Counted from the stretch's first letter, positions 46,731 to 57,989 are shown. The stretch is DNA of 64,000 nucleotides from Ipomoea triloba (GCF_003576645.1 NC_044930.1:15772791-15836790); one strand, 5' to 3'. The notes: generated by a model not told the origin, from the sequence alone. Made by a program: numbers and translations.

Positions 46731-47999
46731 TGTTAGGAACCTCGAGTCATTGATTTTAATGATACCAAATACCCGAGGAGACCCCCCAAACTTTTACATT
46801 GTCTTTTGTTTCTTAGTAGGACAAATCCTTGTCAAGAACTCGTTTTGGACGAGTCCATACAAATCAAGAGCAACTCTCAATCAAATTCTAAGGAGCTATC
46901 AAGGTCGAAGACTTGAAGATCAAAGACATGAAGACTGAAGATGTATAAGGCTGAATACTGGAAGGGTCGAACTCCTAAAGACCGAATAATCAAGATGATT
47001 AATTCGAGGAAATGATGAGAGAATGATAAGGTCAATCATTCTCACGAGTACCCAAGGCACTAGGACTCTAAAGACATTCTCTAGAAATTTGTCTTGTCCA
47101 TAGCCATGAGGTTGGGTATGATCAGAATGTCAAACGGATTCTAGGTTGTGATCCTAAAGAACATTAAATGACATGTTCTTTTGTGTAAGATAAAAGACAA
47201 ATTGTCTTTACACTAAAGTAGACAAACGGCTAGAAAGTACTGACATTCACAAATGGTCAGATTTTACCCAGCGGATATTACACACTGGATAATAGGATTT
47301 TGAATTTCAGTTTCCCTCCAACGGAACTAAAATTCACACCTATAAATACACATGCTCTTTCTCATTTGGAGTAGTTGGTTGACATATGCAAAAAGCAAAA
47401 GCAAGCTAAAATCAATGTGCAAAATTTTCATAAGCTCAAACTCTCAATCCAATTTTCAAATGAGATCTTGTGCAGTTCAAGAATTGAATCAAGAAGCTCA
47501 ATACAAGATTTCCACGTTGGAGAAACTCTTCAACCATTTCAACCAATCTCTACTTGGGAGAAGTAGAAAGAGGCGGAGTAGACTTTGAAGGAGTTGAAAA
47601 ACCTACTAAAACGTGGCTGCCGGGCTTGGTGATCAAAGTAGCACGTTGTAGAGAGGATATTGTACTATTAAGGAGACAATAGTGCAAGCTTTCACAAGTT
47701 GCAAAGAAGAGCGGAGTAGGCTTAGTTAACAGCCAAACCACTATAAAAATCTCTCTCTCTCTCTCTTTATTTTTACGTACTGCATTGTATACTAACAACC
47801 AAACCTAAATTTTCATAATCACAAAAATCGTGCAAAGTGAATTTAAAATCTGTTGAAGCTTTATCTATCCGCTACGTTTATCTTTGGTTAAGTTCAACCT
47901 TTTCTATGGTTTGTTTTTGTAAAAAGTTTTAAAAATCCTTGCGAGTCTATTCAAACCCCCCCCCCTTCTAGACTCACACCTTATCAACCAGGACCAACA
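46731..47999 (+). mobile_element. Solo LTR of family A (1269 bp)
   Basis: It starts TGTTAGGAACC and ends AGGACCAACA, flanked by ctagt at 46726-46730 and 48000-48004. TATA box is at about 47339-47349. It is inserted in the non-autonomous element and lies opposite to it. Confidence 0.93.
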
Positions 48000-48601
48000 C
48001 TAGTAACAACACAATATAAGCACAACGTGCGTCCTTTCCACACTTTAAACCAAACATTGTCATCGATGTTGCTTTGAGGACCAAGTGGAACAAAGGAGCA
48101 CGGGTTTTTCAAATCAAGCAAGCCCCTTTCTACACTTTAGAAGTATCTCCGGGGATGTGTGGTATCAACAACATAGCATTTTGAGGTTGCAAAATAGCAT
48201 GTGCTTAACAACTGTGCAAGGAACGTGTTTAACAACTCTTGAATTGAAAAACTAGGCATAAAAATTAAAAAGAATAAGAGGTTTACAACCAAGTGAGCAT
48301 CCCTTCCCTTCCACTCTTTAAGCTTCCAACAACTATTTAGCCTCCTTTTTCCACGCTACATGAAACAATGTTAGTGCAAGAAGACAACCAATTGACGTGC
48401 AATGGGATGGCGGAACACTCTTTATTCACAATGAAAGCATCAAAGCATAAATCCTAAAATAAGGAAAGTAACTAAAACAAAAGCAATAAGAAAGAAATGA
48501 AAAACAAGAGAAGGAATGATTCTTGGCACGACCAAACCTTGGAGACTCTTAAGAATTGGAAGAAAAATCGCACAATACACAACAAATTGTCAGACTTTGT
48601 C

Positions 48602-48735
48602 CACGTGGACTCCACGCATGGGAGAACCACGTGGACCCGTACTGGAATTATTCCATGTGGCCTCCACGCGTGGGAGGGCCACGTGGATCAGCACTAGAAA
48701 GGTTCCACGTGGTCTCCACACGTGGGAGCCACGTG
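48602..48735. promoter_or_regulatory. Array of six CACGTG (G-box) sites
   Basis: CACGTG at 48602, 48628, 48680, 48706, 48719 and 48730, arranged as ccacgtgg pairs flanking cacgc[ag]tgggag. G-boxes bind bHLH and bZIP factors in plants. The position is in the 3' part of the non-autonomous element. Whether it is functional is unknown. Confidence 0.55.
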
Positions 48736-48980
48736 GAACAGTAGTGTTAAGCATTTACTCGTCTCCCAGTTTTTGCCTTCCACTTTTGGTCAATTTTAGC
48801 TCAAATTCTTCATGGCGTAGCACCAAGATCGCCTACAATGTTAGCTCAACAGAAACCAAAGCAAAAAGTAACAACAAGCTAACAAAACACAAAAGAAACA
48901 ATGAAAAGTATGCACAGGATAGACTTGAGGTGCCTCCCAAGAATGCCCCGCTTAACGTCTTAGGCTAGACGCGATATGTG

Positions 48981-50144
48981 TTATCCTTCGAAACACACCG
49001 ATTTTGGGACCTTACCAAGCGTCCCATGCACCTTTGCTTCAAGAAATGCCCCAATATGGGGGACATCCTTAAATTCACACCCACGAAAAGGAAGAACAAT
49101 TTGCGTAATGAAAAGAAACTTAGCCTCACACACCATTCTCAATCCCTCGAGGATGGTGTGAACTTCCTTTCTCTCCTCCTTACCTCTTGCACCGCAAAAG
49201 ATCTTTTCATTTTTAGCACTCTCTTTATACCATATCTCCTCACTCCCCTTTTCAATTTCAAATTTAACAAAGTCTCCCCACTCAACTTTCTCCGTCATGT
49301 CAAAAGTGACAATCTCTCCGTTTTCCACCATCTCTTCTTCACACTCCCTCTCATCATCTCCCCACTCAATTTGACTAGAAGAATCACCCTCATCCTCACA
49401 TGAGTAAAATGAAGCATCATCCCCCTCACTCATCAACCCATTGCTAAACAAGACTAAGGATTCATCTTCCAAAAAGTTGAAAGAAACATATTTATCATCA
49501 AATAAAAGAAAATTCTCACAAGTATTCATCAAATCATCATCACAAACTTCTATGGAATCATCCTCCCAAAAATTAAAGCAAGCATAATCACAAATATTAG
49601 AAAAATCATTGCAGAGGGAGGCATCCTCACAAGGACCACAATTATCATCATCAAAGGAATCAACACTCCCACACTCATAAATAGAATCATCATCAACAAA
49701 GCCTATGGAATCATCCTCCTAAAAATAAAAACAAGTACTATCACACACATAAACATCATTATTGCAATTCAAAGGAGAGTCATCCACACAAGTGTCAAGA
49801 GTGTTTTCAATGAAAGATTGAGCACAAGAATTTTCAAGACAATTAGCACAAGAAGGATCAAGAATGTTACCATATGTCGGCTCTTCATCTTCCCACACTA
49901 CTTCAATGTCCTCATCTTCACTCTCCATCTCTACCTCCTCTAGATAATCCAATTTGGAAATTGGAACTTCTTCAAGCACCGGGGTGTCACACTCCATTCC
50001 ACCTCCTTCAACACTCACATCTTCACAATCATTTTCTTTTTCAACCTCATCTACAACCCTTGGATTGGCTTCCAAAATCGGGAAATCATCTACAAGTGGG
50101 TAATTAACCTGTGGTGAAATTATATTCATGAACTCCTCCGTCAT
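48981..50144 (-). pseudogene. Acidic repeat ORF of the non-autonomous element
   Basis: Not recognised. It is one frame of about 388 codons broken once by a TAG (49719-49721). The protein is very acidic and Cys-containing. A unit [AV][CS]FNF-[WL]-E-D-[DE]-S occurs at least twice after the stop; the stop itself stands where the unit has Trp (TGG to TAG), giving three copies. The first part is PVLEEVPISKLDYLEEVEM with many D/E; the second has SEEIWYKESAKNEKIF. It ends at a TAG at 48981. This element type is not expected to encode gag or pol. The frame may be an old captured or original gene of the element, or low-complexity chance. Confidence 0.45.
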
Positions 50145-50226
50145 TGATAGCTTGTCCTCTTAATTTTGGCCCTTAAATTGGTCGTGTCTTCCTTGGATAT
50201 CATTGTGAATGTTTCTATCTTTTCCT

Positions 50227-50781
50227 TCAAGATCTCAATCTCGTCCTTGACTGGTGGGAGGTAATCACAAAGTGGTCTTTCACAAGGATTGTAGGTGGTA
50301 TAATAGGGAGTGTGAGGTAGTGTTTCATAGAAGTGTGTAACATTGTTTCCTTCATGAAATTGTGATGGAGGTGGGTTGTAGGTGTTTGGGTGGGAGGTGG
50401 GGTATGAATATGGCTAGTGAGTATTGGGTCGATATTTTTCATCATTTGGATAAGCTTATGATCAATACTTTCAAATAAAGCTTTAAAGCTCAACGAGTCC
50501 TCTTGAAGAATGGGGGGTTGTGGATGGAGTTCTTCTTGACAAGGTGGAGGTGGGTGTGCATATGGTGGTGGATGACGGCTATGCATATAAGAGATGGAAT
50601 AATGATATGGTTCATGGGTGTGGTATGAATATGAAGATGGATAAGGATAAGGATATAGAGATAGTGAGTAGTGGTATGGTGGTGGAAGGTAGAATAGGGG
50701 TAGTAGGGATATGGTTGAGTGAAGTATAGTTCCATGGATTTTCCTCATGGTGTGGGTAGCCATGGGGATACAAATAAGCAC
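50227..50781 (-). CDS. Tyr/His/Pro-rich frame, 184 codons
   Basis: Low-complexity frame rich in Y, H, P and S, with a more normal stretch FKALFESIDHKLIQMMKNID near the middle. That short segment resembles a helical piece such as in gag-like leaders of gypsy elements, but no domain is recognised. It may be non-coding. It lies first after the leader of the element. Confidence 0.3.
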   Translation of the reverse strand: MLICIPMATHTMRKIHGTILHSTISLLPLFYLPPPYHYSLSLYPYPYPSSYSYHTHEPYHYSISYMHSRHPPPYAHPPPPCQEELHPQPPILQEDSLSFKALFESIDHKLIQMMKNIDPILTSHIHTPPPTQTPTTHLHHNFMKETMLHTSMKHYLTLPIIPPTILVKDHFVITSHQSRTRLRS

Positions 50782-51022
50782 TCATTGGTAAGTTTTCAAT
50801 TGATTTTCACCAAGAATTTTCCTGCATAAAGCATAACCAAACAACAATTCTTTGCAACTAAAAGTAGTTGCAAGTGAGCCTTAAGATAATCAAAGACAAT
50901 AGTGCTTACTTCTCAAATCAATCAACAAAAATAAGAAAAGAAAACAAACAAAATAAAGCAACTCAAGAACTCTTACGAAACAACTTCCTAAATGTCAAAC
51001 ACAATTCAAATACCGTTTGTCA

Positions 51023-51040
51023 TCCCCGGCAACGACGCCA
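51023..51040 (-). other. Primer-binding site (tRNA-Asp type), first copy
   Basis: tggcgtcgttgccgggga on the minus strand, next to the LTR end at 51044. One base differs from the usual tggcgccgttgccgggga. Confidence 0.8.
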
Positions 51041-51043
51041 TTT

Positions 51044-51662
51044 TGAAAGAGTAGTTTAAGGTGAGGTGGAATGAGTGATAAAACGAGGAAATAGTTCCTC
51101 GAGTGTCGTGTTCTCAAGGATGACAAATTTGAATCGAATTGAGTGTTGGCATTGAGGATGTTAAGAGACAAGAGTTACAAGAATCAATAACAAGTAAAAG
51201 TGGCATGGAGTAAGAGTTCATCGAAGGCAAAACAAAGGAAAATAAGGAAAGGAAAACAAGGAGATGGATGTCCTATCTAGGTCTCGTGTTTGACATTTCT
51301 ACGGGGTTCTAGGCAATGTGACTCGGGCTCAATCAAGGGAGCCCACGGCACCATCACCAGGTGGCGTCACACTCCGGTCTCCCAAGTCCTCATTCGGTTG
51401 GGGCATTTTATCGAACACTTGGTCTACCACTCCTCCCGGACTTCATCCTTCCAGATTAAGGACGGGGATGAGGTCAATTAGGACTCGTATAGGTCCGATA
51501 TCTCGCAACCTACACTTCCCCTAACTTGACTACCTATTGCGGCCACAATGACACCAATCAATCCACGCATCAACCACACTTGACACAAGACCCCTAATCA
51601 ACATTTCTTAGAATCAATTGGAAGAATTGTTATTAAATCAAACACAAGAAATTGATTGGAGC
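51044..51662 (-). repeat. Partial 5' LTR of the non-autonomous element
   Basis: Matches 44277-44890 throughout, then breaks off at 51662, where a copia LTR begins. Confidence 0.85.
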
Positions 51663-51939
51663 TGTTGTAAATTGGCCTTTTGTTTACCTTAGTTCTCATG
51701 TGGTGATAGCTCGGTAATTGCTTAGAGATTATATATATGATAATGTAGTGTAGAGAAAGAAAAAGGAGAAGAAAAAGAACAAGAACACAAGATCACAAAA
51801 GCTCTAGTTTCATTAAGCCTTCCATATCAATATATACACATCCCACAACCTTTCATTTCCTTTAACATAAACAATGAAATAATGGAGGCAAATGAAGAGT
51901 CCTTAGTTTTAATGGCCATCAAGTAAAATATTTATAACA
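51663..51939 (-). repeat. Short copia LTR (277 bp)
   Basis: On the minus strand it starts TGTTATAAATATTTTAC at 51939 and ends TTTACAACA at 51663. The purine tract ggacaaggggaag (to 51952) abuts its start. Confidence 0.82.
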
Positions 51940-52115
51940 CTTCCCCTTGTCCATTAAATAACGACACTCATGCCTCGTTAAAAACCTCGCTAGAAAAACC
52001 ATGTGGGAAAAACCTAAACGAGGAAAAGAGTACATGAAATATGTTAAACCATTGTTTTGCACTGGTTGCCTCATTAAAAACCTTAGCCTAAGAAAGCCCA
52101 GTGGGAGAAAAACTT
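51940..52115 (-). repeat. 3' end of a copia internal region
   Basis: The minus strand has ggtttttcccacatggtt and gaggtttttaacgaggca, the kind of sequence found between RNase H and the polypurine tract of some plant copia elements. The rest of the element is lost at about 52115. Confidence 0.65.
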
Positions 52116-52117
52116 AG

Positions 52118-52907
52118 TGACATTGGAGTTTTGCGTAGGGTTGAAGTGTCAAAAGATATTTGTATGTTAAAACGGAAAGTCTGTGACTCCCCGAGTGTCG
52201 ATCTCGAAGGAGGGACATGGAGGTGTGTCAAGCGTTCGGGAGTTTACTTGATTGGATCATGCAGAGGATTTGAGTGTGGTGAAGGGTGGATTTGTGAGTG
52301 AGAGTAGTTCATTTGGTTGGTTTGAATGCAAGAGAGTAGTAAAGTAAAAGTGGTTTTGTGAATATGTAAAAGGGGTAGGGATTGGATAGTGTTCATGGAT
52401 ATTGCATAGTGAAGTGTCTAAGGTCATGGATTAGGATTGCTAGGATATTGTCTATTCAAGAGTGTGTTGTCTTAGTCCTTTTCCACCTTTGTGTACTAAG
52501 GCTTCTTTGACTTAGTAATGCCTTCAAGCATCCAAAGTTCTAAGAGGAATTTTATCAAACACTNAGTCCTTTTCCACCTTTGTGTACTAAGGCTTCTTTG
52601 ACTTAGTAATGCCTTCAAGTACCCAAAGTCCTAAGAGGAATTTTATCAAACAATTTAGCTACACACTATCCTACTATTCTTAAGAAGTCCATAGGAACTA
52701 TGATTGTGTCAAGCTTCAAATCCTAACTCTAATCAAAGACATGAAAGAGTCAAGAGCTCAATCTCTCATCTAGATTGGCCAAATCCAAACAAGATCTCAT
52801 CAAAATAACAATCAATAGACAAGAATAGATAATCCATCAACACAAACTCATAGATCCAAGATATAGAAATAAGATCATCACACTAGCAACATTCAATCAC
52901 ACAATCC
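52118..52907 (-). repeat. LTR fragment of the TGATAAG family
   Basis: Reverse-oriented match to parts of the 37760-40337 solo LTR (the gatgagagattgagctc stretch and the ccccgagtgtcg block). Contains a single n at 52564 between two 90-bp near-identical copies (from 52475 and 52565). Ends at n (52908). Confidence 0.75.
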
Positions 52908-52908
52908 N

Positions 52909-53147
52909 GTGTTGTCTCGTGCCTTCTACTGATCTATCTATGAGATTACAACATGAGACTTCTAAGATGTTCATACAAGTTTCACCTTTAAGCTTAAATA
53001 TCTTCCGAGTTGAGCTCAAGTTACTCGGTTGTATTTTTCGCTCTTAGTTTACTTGTCGAACTTACATTGATTCCTATCTTTCGAGACTTAGGGGATTCTA
53101 AAATACATTTTGGTATCATCAAAACCTATTACATTATGTTCCTAACA
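52909..53147 (-). repeat. 3' LTR piece, family B copy 2
   Basis: First 239 bp of the LTR (TGTTAGGAACATAATG on the minus strand at 53147). It is cut by n at 52908. Matches 3170-3404. Confidence 0.88.
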
Positions 53148-53161
53148 ATTTACCCCTTTTT
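53148..53161 (-). other. Polypurine tract
   Basis: aaaaaggggtaaat on the minus strand, directly before the LTR start. Confidence 0.88.
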
Positions 53162-53406
53162 GATGATGCCAACACTTATACTTACTTGTATGCCTGATTA
53201 GCAAGAAAAGATCATTGATTTTATTTTCAGCGCATACGGTAAGTTTGACAAGCGAGCTAATCTGCTAAATCATGAAGTAAGAACTCACGCAACACCCCCA
53301 GCAAAAGATATATACATTAATATAAGGGAATGTTTTACATGAAATAGGAGAAAAGAAAGAAAATAAAGAACAACATGAATTTCGAATGCATGTAGACATC
53401 GAGAGC

Positions 53407-56400
53407 TTACTGCTTGTCTGCTTTCCTCTTCTCGTTTATGGCTGCTCGTGTCTTGATGGGGTCCTTGGAGTTCACCTGCTCTAGATATTTATCTGATACG
53501 TCCAGGTGAAGGTAATTGATAAAAGCTTCACCTATGAAGCTGCCTTCAATCACCCCATCTCTCCACCATTCGATGCATTCCAGAGGATTAAGGCCGCTAT
53601 GAAGAGATAAGTCAGTTTTGGCAAGAAGACTTACTATGATTCCATTGAGGTACTCAGTTGAGTCATCTTTGAACCCTGACTTAAAGTTTTTCATAAATTG
53701 CTCATCTCTCTTTTCTTTGGCCGTTTGTTGTTCTTGTCTTTTTCTTCTCCTTTCTCTGTCTTCTTGTCTCCTTCTTTCCATTTCCAGTGTATGTTGGACC
53801 CTTAAGATTTCTGCTCTTTTCGCTTCCTCCAGTTGTTTGCTCAATGACTTTGGAACTTTTGGAAGAGGTCCAGCTGGTTCACTTGCTGCCCTTTTCTTGC
53901 TAGTTGATGTCCTTCCCTGAGTATTTTCCCCCTTGGTGGCATCATCTGCGCGGGAAAGGAGGGTGGACATACCTTCAAAGAGTGCTTGAAGCTGGGCAGG
54001 CACTTGGTTCGACAGATCATCAAGTAAGACTTTGATTATGTCCTGTCGAAGTTCACTAGAGTTTTGGTAGGCTCTAAGCTCTGCTCGTAACTCAGCTAAT
54101 TCAACTCTCGCACCTTCAGCCTCTGCTCGAGCTACAGCAGCCTCATTTGCAGCTCTCCGTGCTGCATCCTCAGCCCATACTGCCTGTTCGAGAAGTTCGT
54201 CATGGCTGGCTTGAGATTCACTTGTGCCAGCCGCAGGTATTGCAGCGTTGCGAACAATGGTCAGTATGCGCTCGATCTGAGCCATCTTCTGAGAGTGATC
54301 GGCCATGAATTGACGCACCTCGCCAATGAAAGCTTGTTCGGCCTTTTGATCATAATCAGAAGTTGAAGGAGAAGAAGTACCTTTAGTCGGAGGGGACTTG
54401 GGTGCTTCCAGATTTCCACCCATGACTTGCATTTGCGAGTCCACCTCTCGATTGAGTTTCTGAGGGCCAGCAGGGACATAGGGATCAGAGCTCGAAGGTA
54501 GCTCCATATCAGGTGCTTCCCGGTTTCCACCTGAGGGATGGATCACTTCTTGCTCTTCACCTTTCGAACCTGGAGCCTTAGCTTCAGCAACTGTTGGGAT
54601 TGGATCAGCCAGGGAGGGATCTTCGGTATTGGACGCTTCCTGGTTTCCATCCAATGAAGGTTCCCCCTCAGCGTCACCTCTCGAACCAGTGCTGGGAACT
54701 TGGTCATCTGCTAGTGAGGTTTGAGACGAAGTTTCGACAGGTGCTTCCCTGTTTCCACCTTTGATGGTTGCATCGTCCTCTTCAGTACTTCTCGAACCAG
54801 CAGGACTTTGGACATTCTGCTCTCGTTGCTCATCAGATCGCACCTCAGCTTGCTCAGGTGAGTCAGGAATTACTATTGTTTCAGGAGCATCTGGTGCACT
54901 CTACCTTTCTCTTTCGACCATCCTAGCTGCAAAGGTTGATGCTGTGTCATCTAGTAGTAGGAATGGTGAAGGCAGTTCCATAGCGATGGGAAAGCCTGGG
55001 AGTTGGAGCAACGGAATATCACCCTCTTGAACTATCTGTGCTTCATCGGTGTTATTCGAGGGTGTGGACTCAGGAGCTGGCAGCAATACGACTGAGCTGG
55101 GTGCCACCTCAAGTGCTTCAGAGGTCTCGGATTCACCTCTCGAAGCTGCTACCTGTTCGTCCAGAGCAGAGAAATTTACTTGGGACAAGGGGATTGCGGC
55201 TGTTGGTATTGGGTTCTCAGAATCATCTCGAGCAATCCCAGAGGTCTCTCCTGGACCTCTCGTATCCTCTACTTGATGTCCCAAGGATAATGCAGTGGCG
55301 AGCCTGATATCTTCTTGAAATTGAGCTTCTAATTCAGGATCCACTACAGGCTCGGCTTCAGCTTCTTGGGCATCAACAGCTATGCCCTTTCCTTTGTCAG
55401 ATCGACCAAGATTTCTCCTGGTCACGTGCATCTCATGGGCAAGATTCAGAAGTTCATTGGCTGGGATTGCAGTGAGGTTTAACCAATTTAAAGCAAAGTC
55501 CTCCTCAGCCACCATATCTGCTGCTCTCGAAACCAGTTGATTAATCGGACCTGTTCTCCAGTTGATCCATCGAAGCACTCTGGAGAAGTCATCCAAGCTA
55601 GACATATTTTCAGTACTTTGATCCAACTGAGAAGTGATTTCAGCATTCAGCTCATCAGAGTTAGCAGACAGGATTTCTGTTGCCGATGCAGCTTCCACTG
55701 TTATCTCTCGAACCACCTCTCGTGGTTCCTCAACATCTGTGTGTACTGGATCACTGATCCCAGTAGCTTCAATCTCTCGAGCTTCCTCTCGAGGTATAGC
55801 CAAGGATTCATCAGCAAAGCCAGCACCATCAACATTCAGAGCAACAAACATTTCGTCTGAGATGGATCTGGTAGGGGGCACTTTCTCAACCTCAGCGGCC
55901 AGTGTAGCCTGCGGTTCCCCCTGGGCCTGTGCCCTGTCCACAAGTAATTCTTGGACTGCTGAAGGTGTTACCTCTCGAATCTGAGTGATAGCAATGGTTT
56001 TGGCTTTCTTAGCCCTCTTCTGTAAGGCGACCCTCTTGATCAGGGTATCCAGAGGCTCACCATCAAATTCCTTCTCCTTGGTTGGGGCTTTCCTTTTACC
56101 CCTTCCTTTAGGCTTTGAGGGAGAAGGTGTAACCTTAACACCTTTAGCCTTTGGAGCTTGAGATTTTGTCCTACCCATATAGGTATTCCGATGAACCTCT
56201 CGCCCTTCCCTCAGTTCTAAGCCCTTCAGACTTAAAAGGTATTGAACAACAAAACCGAAACCAACCTTTTTACTGATCGTCAGGTTGGTGTTGGAGACTG
56301 AGCTCTGCACTTGCTGTTGAAGGAAATTGAAGATGATATGTGCCCAGTCCATTTTGTTGTTGTTCCAGATGGCGTGGAGGATTTTGAGGATGTCCAGATT

Positions 56401-56940
56401 AATCTCATCAGTTCCAGACACCTTGCCGAGCACGAATTTCATGATAAGGTCGGCAGCAAGAGCAAACCTCTCCTTTAGGTGGAACTTGCGGAGGGCAGAG
56501 GATGCTCTGGGCGGTGCAGTCTCCAGTCGGATTTTATCCCAAAAAGCTTGCTTGTCCAAGTCGTAATCCGAGAGGTGCTGGACTGCTTCCTCCGACGTCG
56601 CGAAGTCGAATGCCGCTCTGAGGTCACCAACAGAGGTCGTGATATGGATCTCATTGAGCCGACTCTCTATTTTGCCCTTCGTGACCTTGGCATTCGCGAA
56701 CCATTCAGTGAAGTCGAGTTCATGAATGGTTTGGTAATCGTGTGTCATGTATTTCATAAGTCCTACTTTTTCGAACTTCTTCAAGACTTTCTCCGCCATC
56801 GTTGGATTCGTCGAGTGAGCAACGAAACCATCTCTGTCAAGGATACTCCCCGCCTTGACTTGTTTTATCTGAGAGCGTATGTGTTCCAGCTCCCTCTGGT
56901 ATGCATAGGAAGATTATGATGATGATGATTCAGACGCCAT
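53407..56940 (-). pseudogene. Large env-like ORF downstream of pol (family B)
   Basis: The equivalent of 28172-23897. The likely start is MASESSSS at 56940, with a TAA (56914-56916) soon after. The frame is then open from 56913 to a TAG at 54901-54903, and open again to 53407 in the same frame, about 1,178 codons in all. Features in order: KAGSILDRDGF; DWAHIIFNFL (about residue 150 of the 56799 frame); HRNTYMG; Lys/Arg tract SKPKGRGKRKAPTKEKE; an acidic middle with EEDFALNWLNL; after the TAG, four GGN[RL]EAP or GNQEAS motifs; an Ala/Glu coiled coil (EDAARRAANEAAVARAEAEG); a second basic helix (ERRRKRQEQQ); and the C-terminal ECIEWW. No membrane span or signal peptide is visible. The family label 'env-like' is from position only. 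The stops could be suppressed, mutations or errors. Confidence 0.8.
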
Positions 56941-57037
56941 TGTTTGAGGTGTTGGAGGGATTATGTACAGTGTTTAGGATTTGGGGGTTTTGGGTATTCG
57001 GTTTGAGCTTGAATCCGGGTGAGGAAGAAGAAATTGG

Positions 57038-57045
57038 CTTTTATA
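57038..57045 (-). promoter_or_regulatory. TATA box before the env-like ORF (family B)
   Basis: gatataaaagcc on the minus strand, 98 bp before the ATG at 56940, followed by a C/T-rich leader (cttcttcctcacccgg). Compare 28338-28354. Confidence 0.55.
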
Positions 57046-57080
57046 TCATGTGGATTCGGGTTGGATATATGGGTAGGGTT

Positions 57081-57623
57081 NNNNNNNNNNNNNNNNNNNN
57101 NNNNNNNNNNNNNNNNNNNNNNNNNNNNNNNNNNNNNNNNNNNNNNNNNNNNNNNNNNNNNNNNNNNNNNNNNNNNNNNNNNNNNNNNNNNNNNNNNNNN
57201 NNNNNNNNNNNNNNNNNNNNNNNNNNNNNNNNNNNNNNNNNNNNNNNNNNNNNNNNNNNNNNNNNNNNNNNNNNNNNNNNNNNNNNNNNNNNNNNNNNNN
57301 NNNNNNNNNNNNNNNNNNNNNNNNNNNNNNNNNNNNNNNNNNNNNNNNNNNNNNNNNNNNNNNNNNNNNNNNNNNNNNNNNNNNNNNNNNNNNNNNNNNN
57401 NNNNNNNNNNNNNNNNNNNNNNNNNNNNNNNNNNNNNNNNNNNNNNNNNNNNNNNNNNNNNNNNNNNNNNNNNNNNNNNNNNNNNNNNNNNNNNNNNNNN
57501 NNNNNNNNNNNNNNNNNNNNNNNNNNNNNNNNNNNNNNNNNNNNNNNNNNNNNNNNNNNNNNNNNNNNNNNNNNNNNNNNNNNNNNNNNNNNNNNNNNNN
57601 NNNNNNNNNNNNNNNNNNNNNNN
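57081..57623. other. Assembly gap (543 N)
   Basis: Unknown sequence between the small accessory ORF and the env-like ORF. Length may be nominal. Confidence 0.99.
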
Positions 57624-57952
57624 CCTTCCTCACAGGCTTCATCTCCCTTTCCCTTGGTTCTCCATTTGGTTGAGGGAGTTCCTTTACCAGAATGTGCAGC
57701 TGTAGGAGTCCCACTTATACGGGACTCTTCTCCTGACTCCAGTATCCCATCGTTGTGGATCTCCTCGCATTTGGGGATCCATTCTCCTTGGATGGGAATA
57801 GAATGCTTGCTTGGATTATCAGGAAGCTCCGCAATCTGTTCACCCTTCGTTGATTCTGGATAGTTCTCTCCTTGAAAGTCTTTGGACTTCGTTGCTGATT
57901 TTCTCCCTCTATACCAGAACGGTACATCGTCTTTTCCTTTCTTCTTCTCCAT
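57624..57952 (-). CDS. Small accessory ORF (family B), N-terminal part
   Basis: Starts MEKKKGKDDVPFWYRGRK at 57952; open for 109 codons to the gap. Basic, then Glu/Asp/Ser-rich (ELPDNPSKHSIPIQGEW, EEIHNDGILESGEES). It has the same place, strand and M-[DE]-K-x-K-G-K type start as the family A ORF at 29675, but the rest is diverged. The C-terminus is hidden in the gap. Function unknown. Confidence 0.6.
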
Positions 57953-57989
57953 GAAGAAGTCGATGACATAAACTGATGAGAAAACCCTT

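Larger units (their letters stand above)
44047..51662 (-). mobile_element. Non-autonomous LTR element in LTR-sharing tandem form
   Basis: From right to left: partial LTR (51662-51044), primer site (51040-51023), leader and internal region (51022-45606), polypurine end, full LTR (45605-44277), a second primer site (44273-44256), and about 210 bp of a second internal region (to 44047). The two leader copies match (ccaaacaacaattctttgca and on). There is no gag-pol homology. The tRNA-Asp-type primer site and the cttgaggacaagcaa motif before the LTR are typical of plant Ty3/gypsy (Athila-like) elements, so I class it as a LARD-like derivative. A family A solo LTR lies inside (46731-47999). Confidence 0.8.

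Noticed and set aside
48516..48968. 150-codon plus-strand frame across the G-box array
   Set aside because: The repeated peptide is only the translation of the DNA repeat; strand opposite to the element.
55537..55984. Plus-strand frames over the env-like ORF
   Set aside because: Shadows of a Ser/Glu-rich minus-strand frame.
57019..57705. Long open frames across the N run on both strands
   Set aside because: They exist only because N codons do not terminate; no evidence of coding inside the gap.
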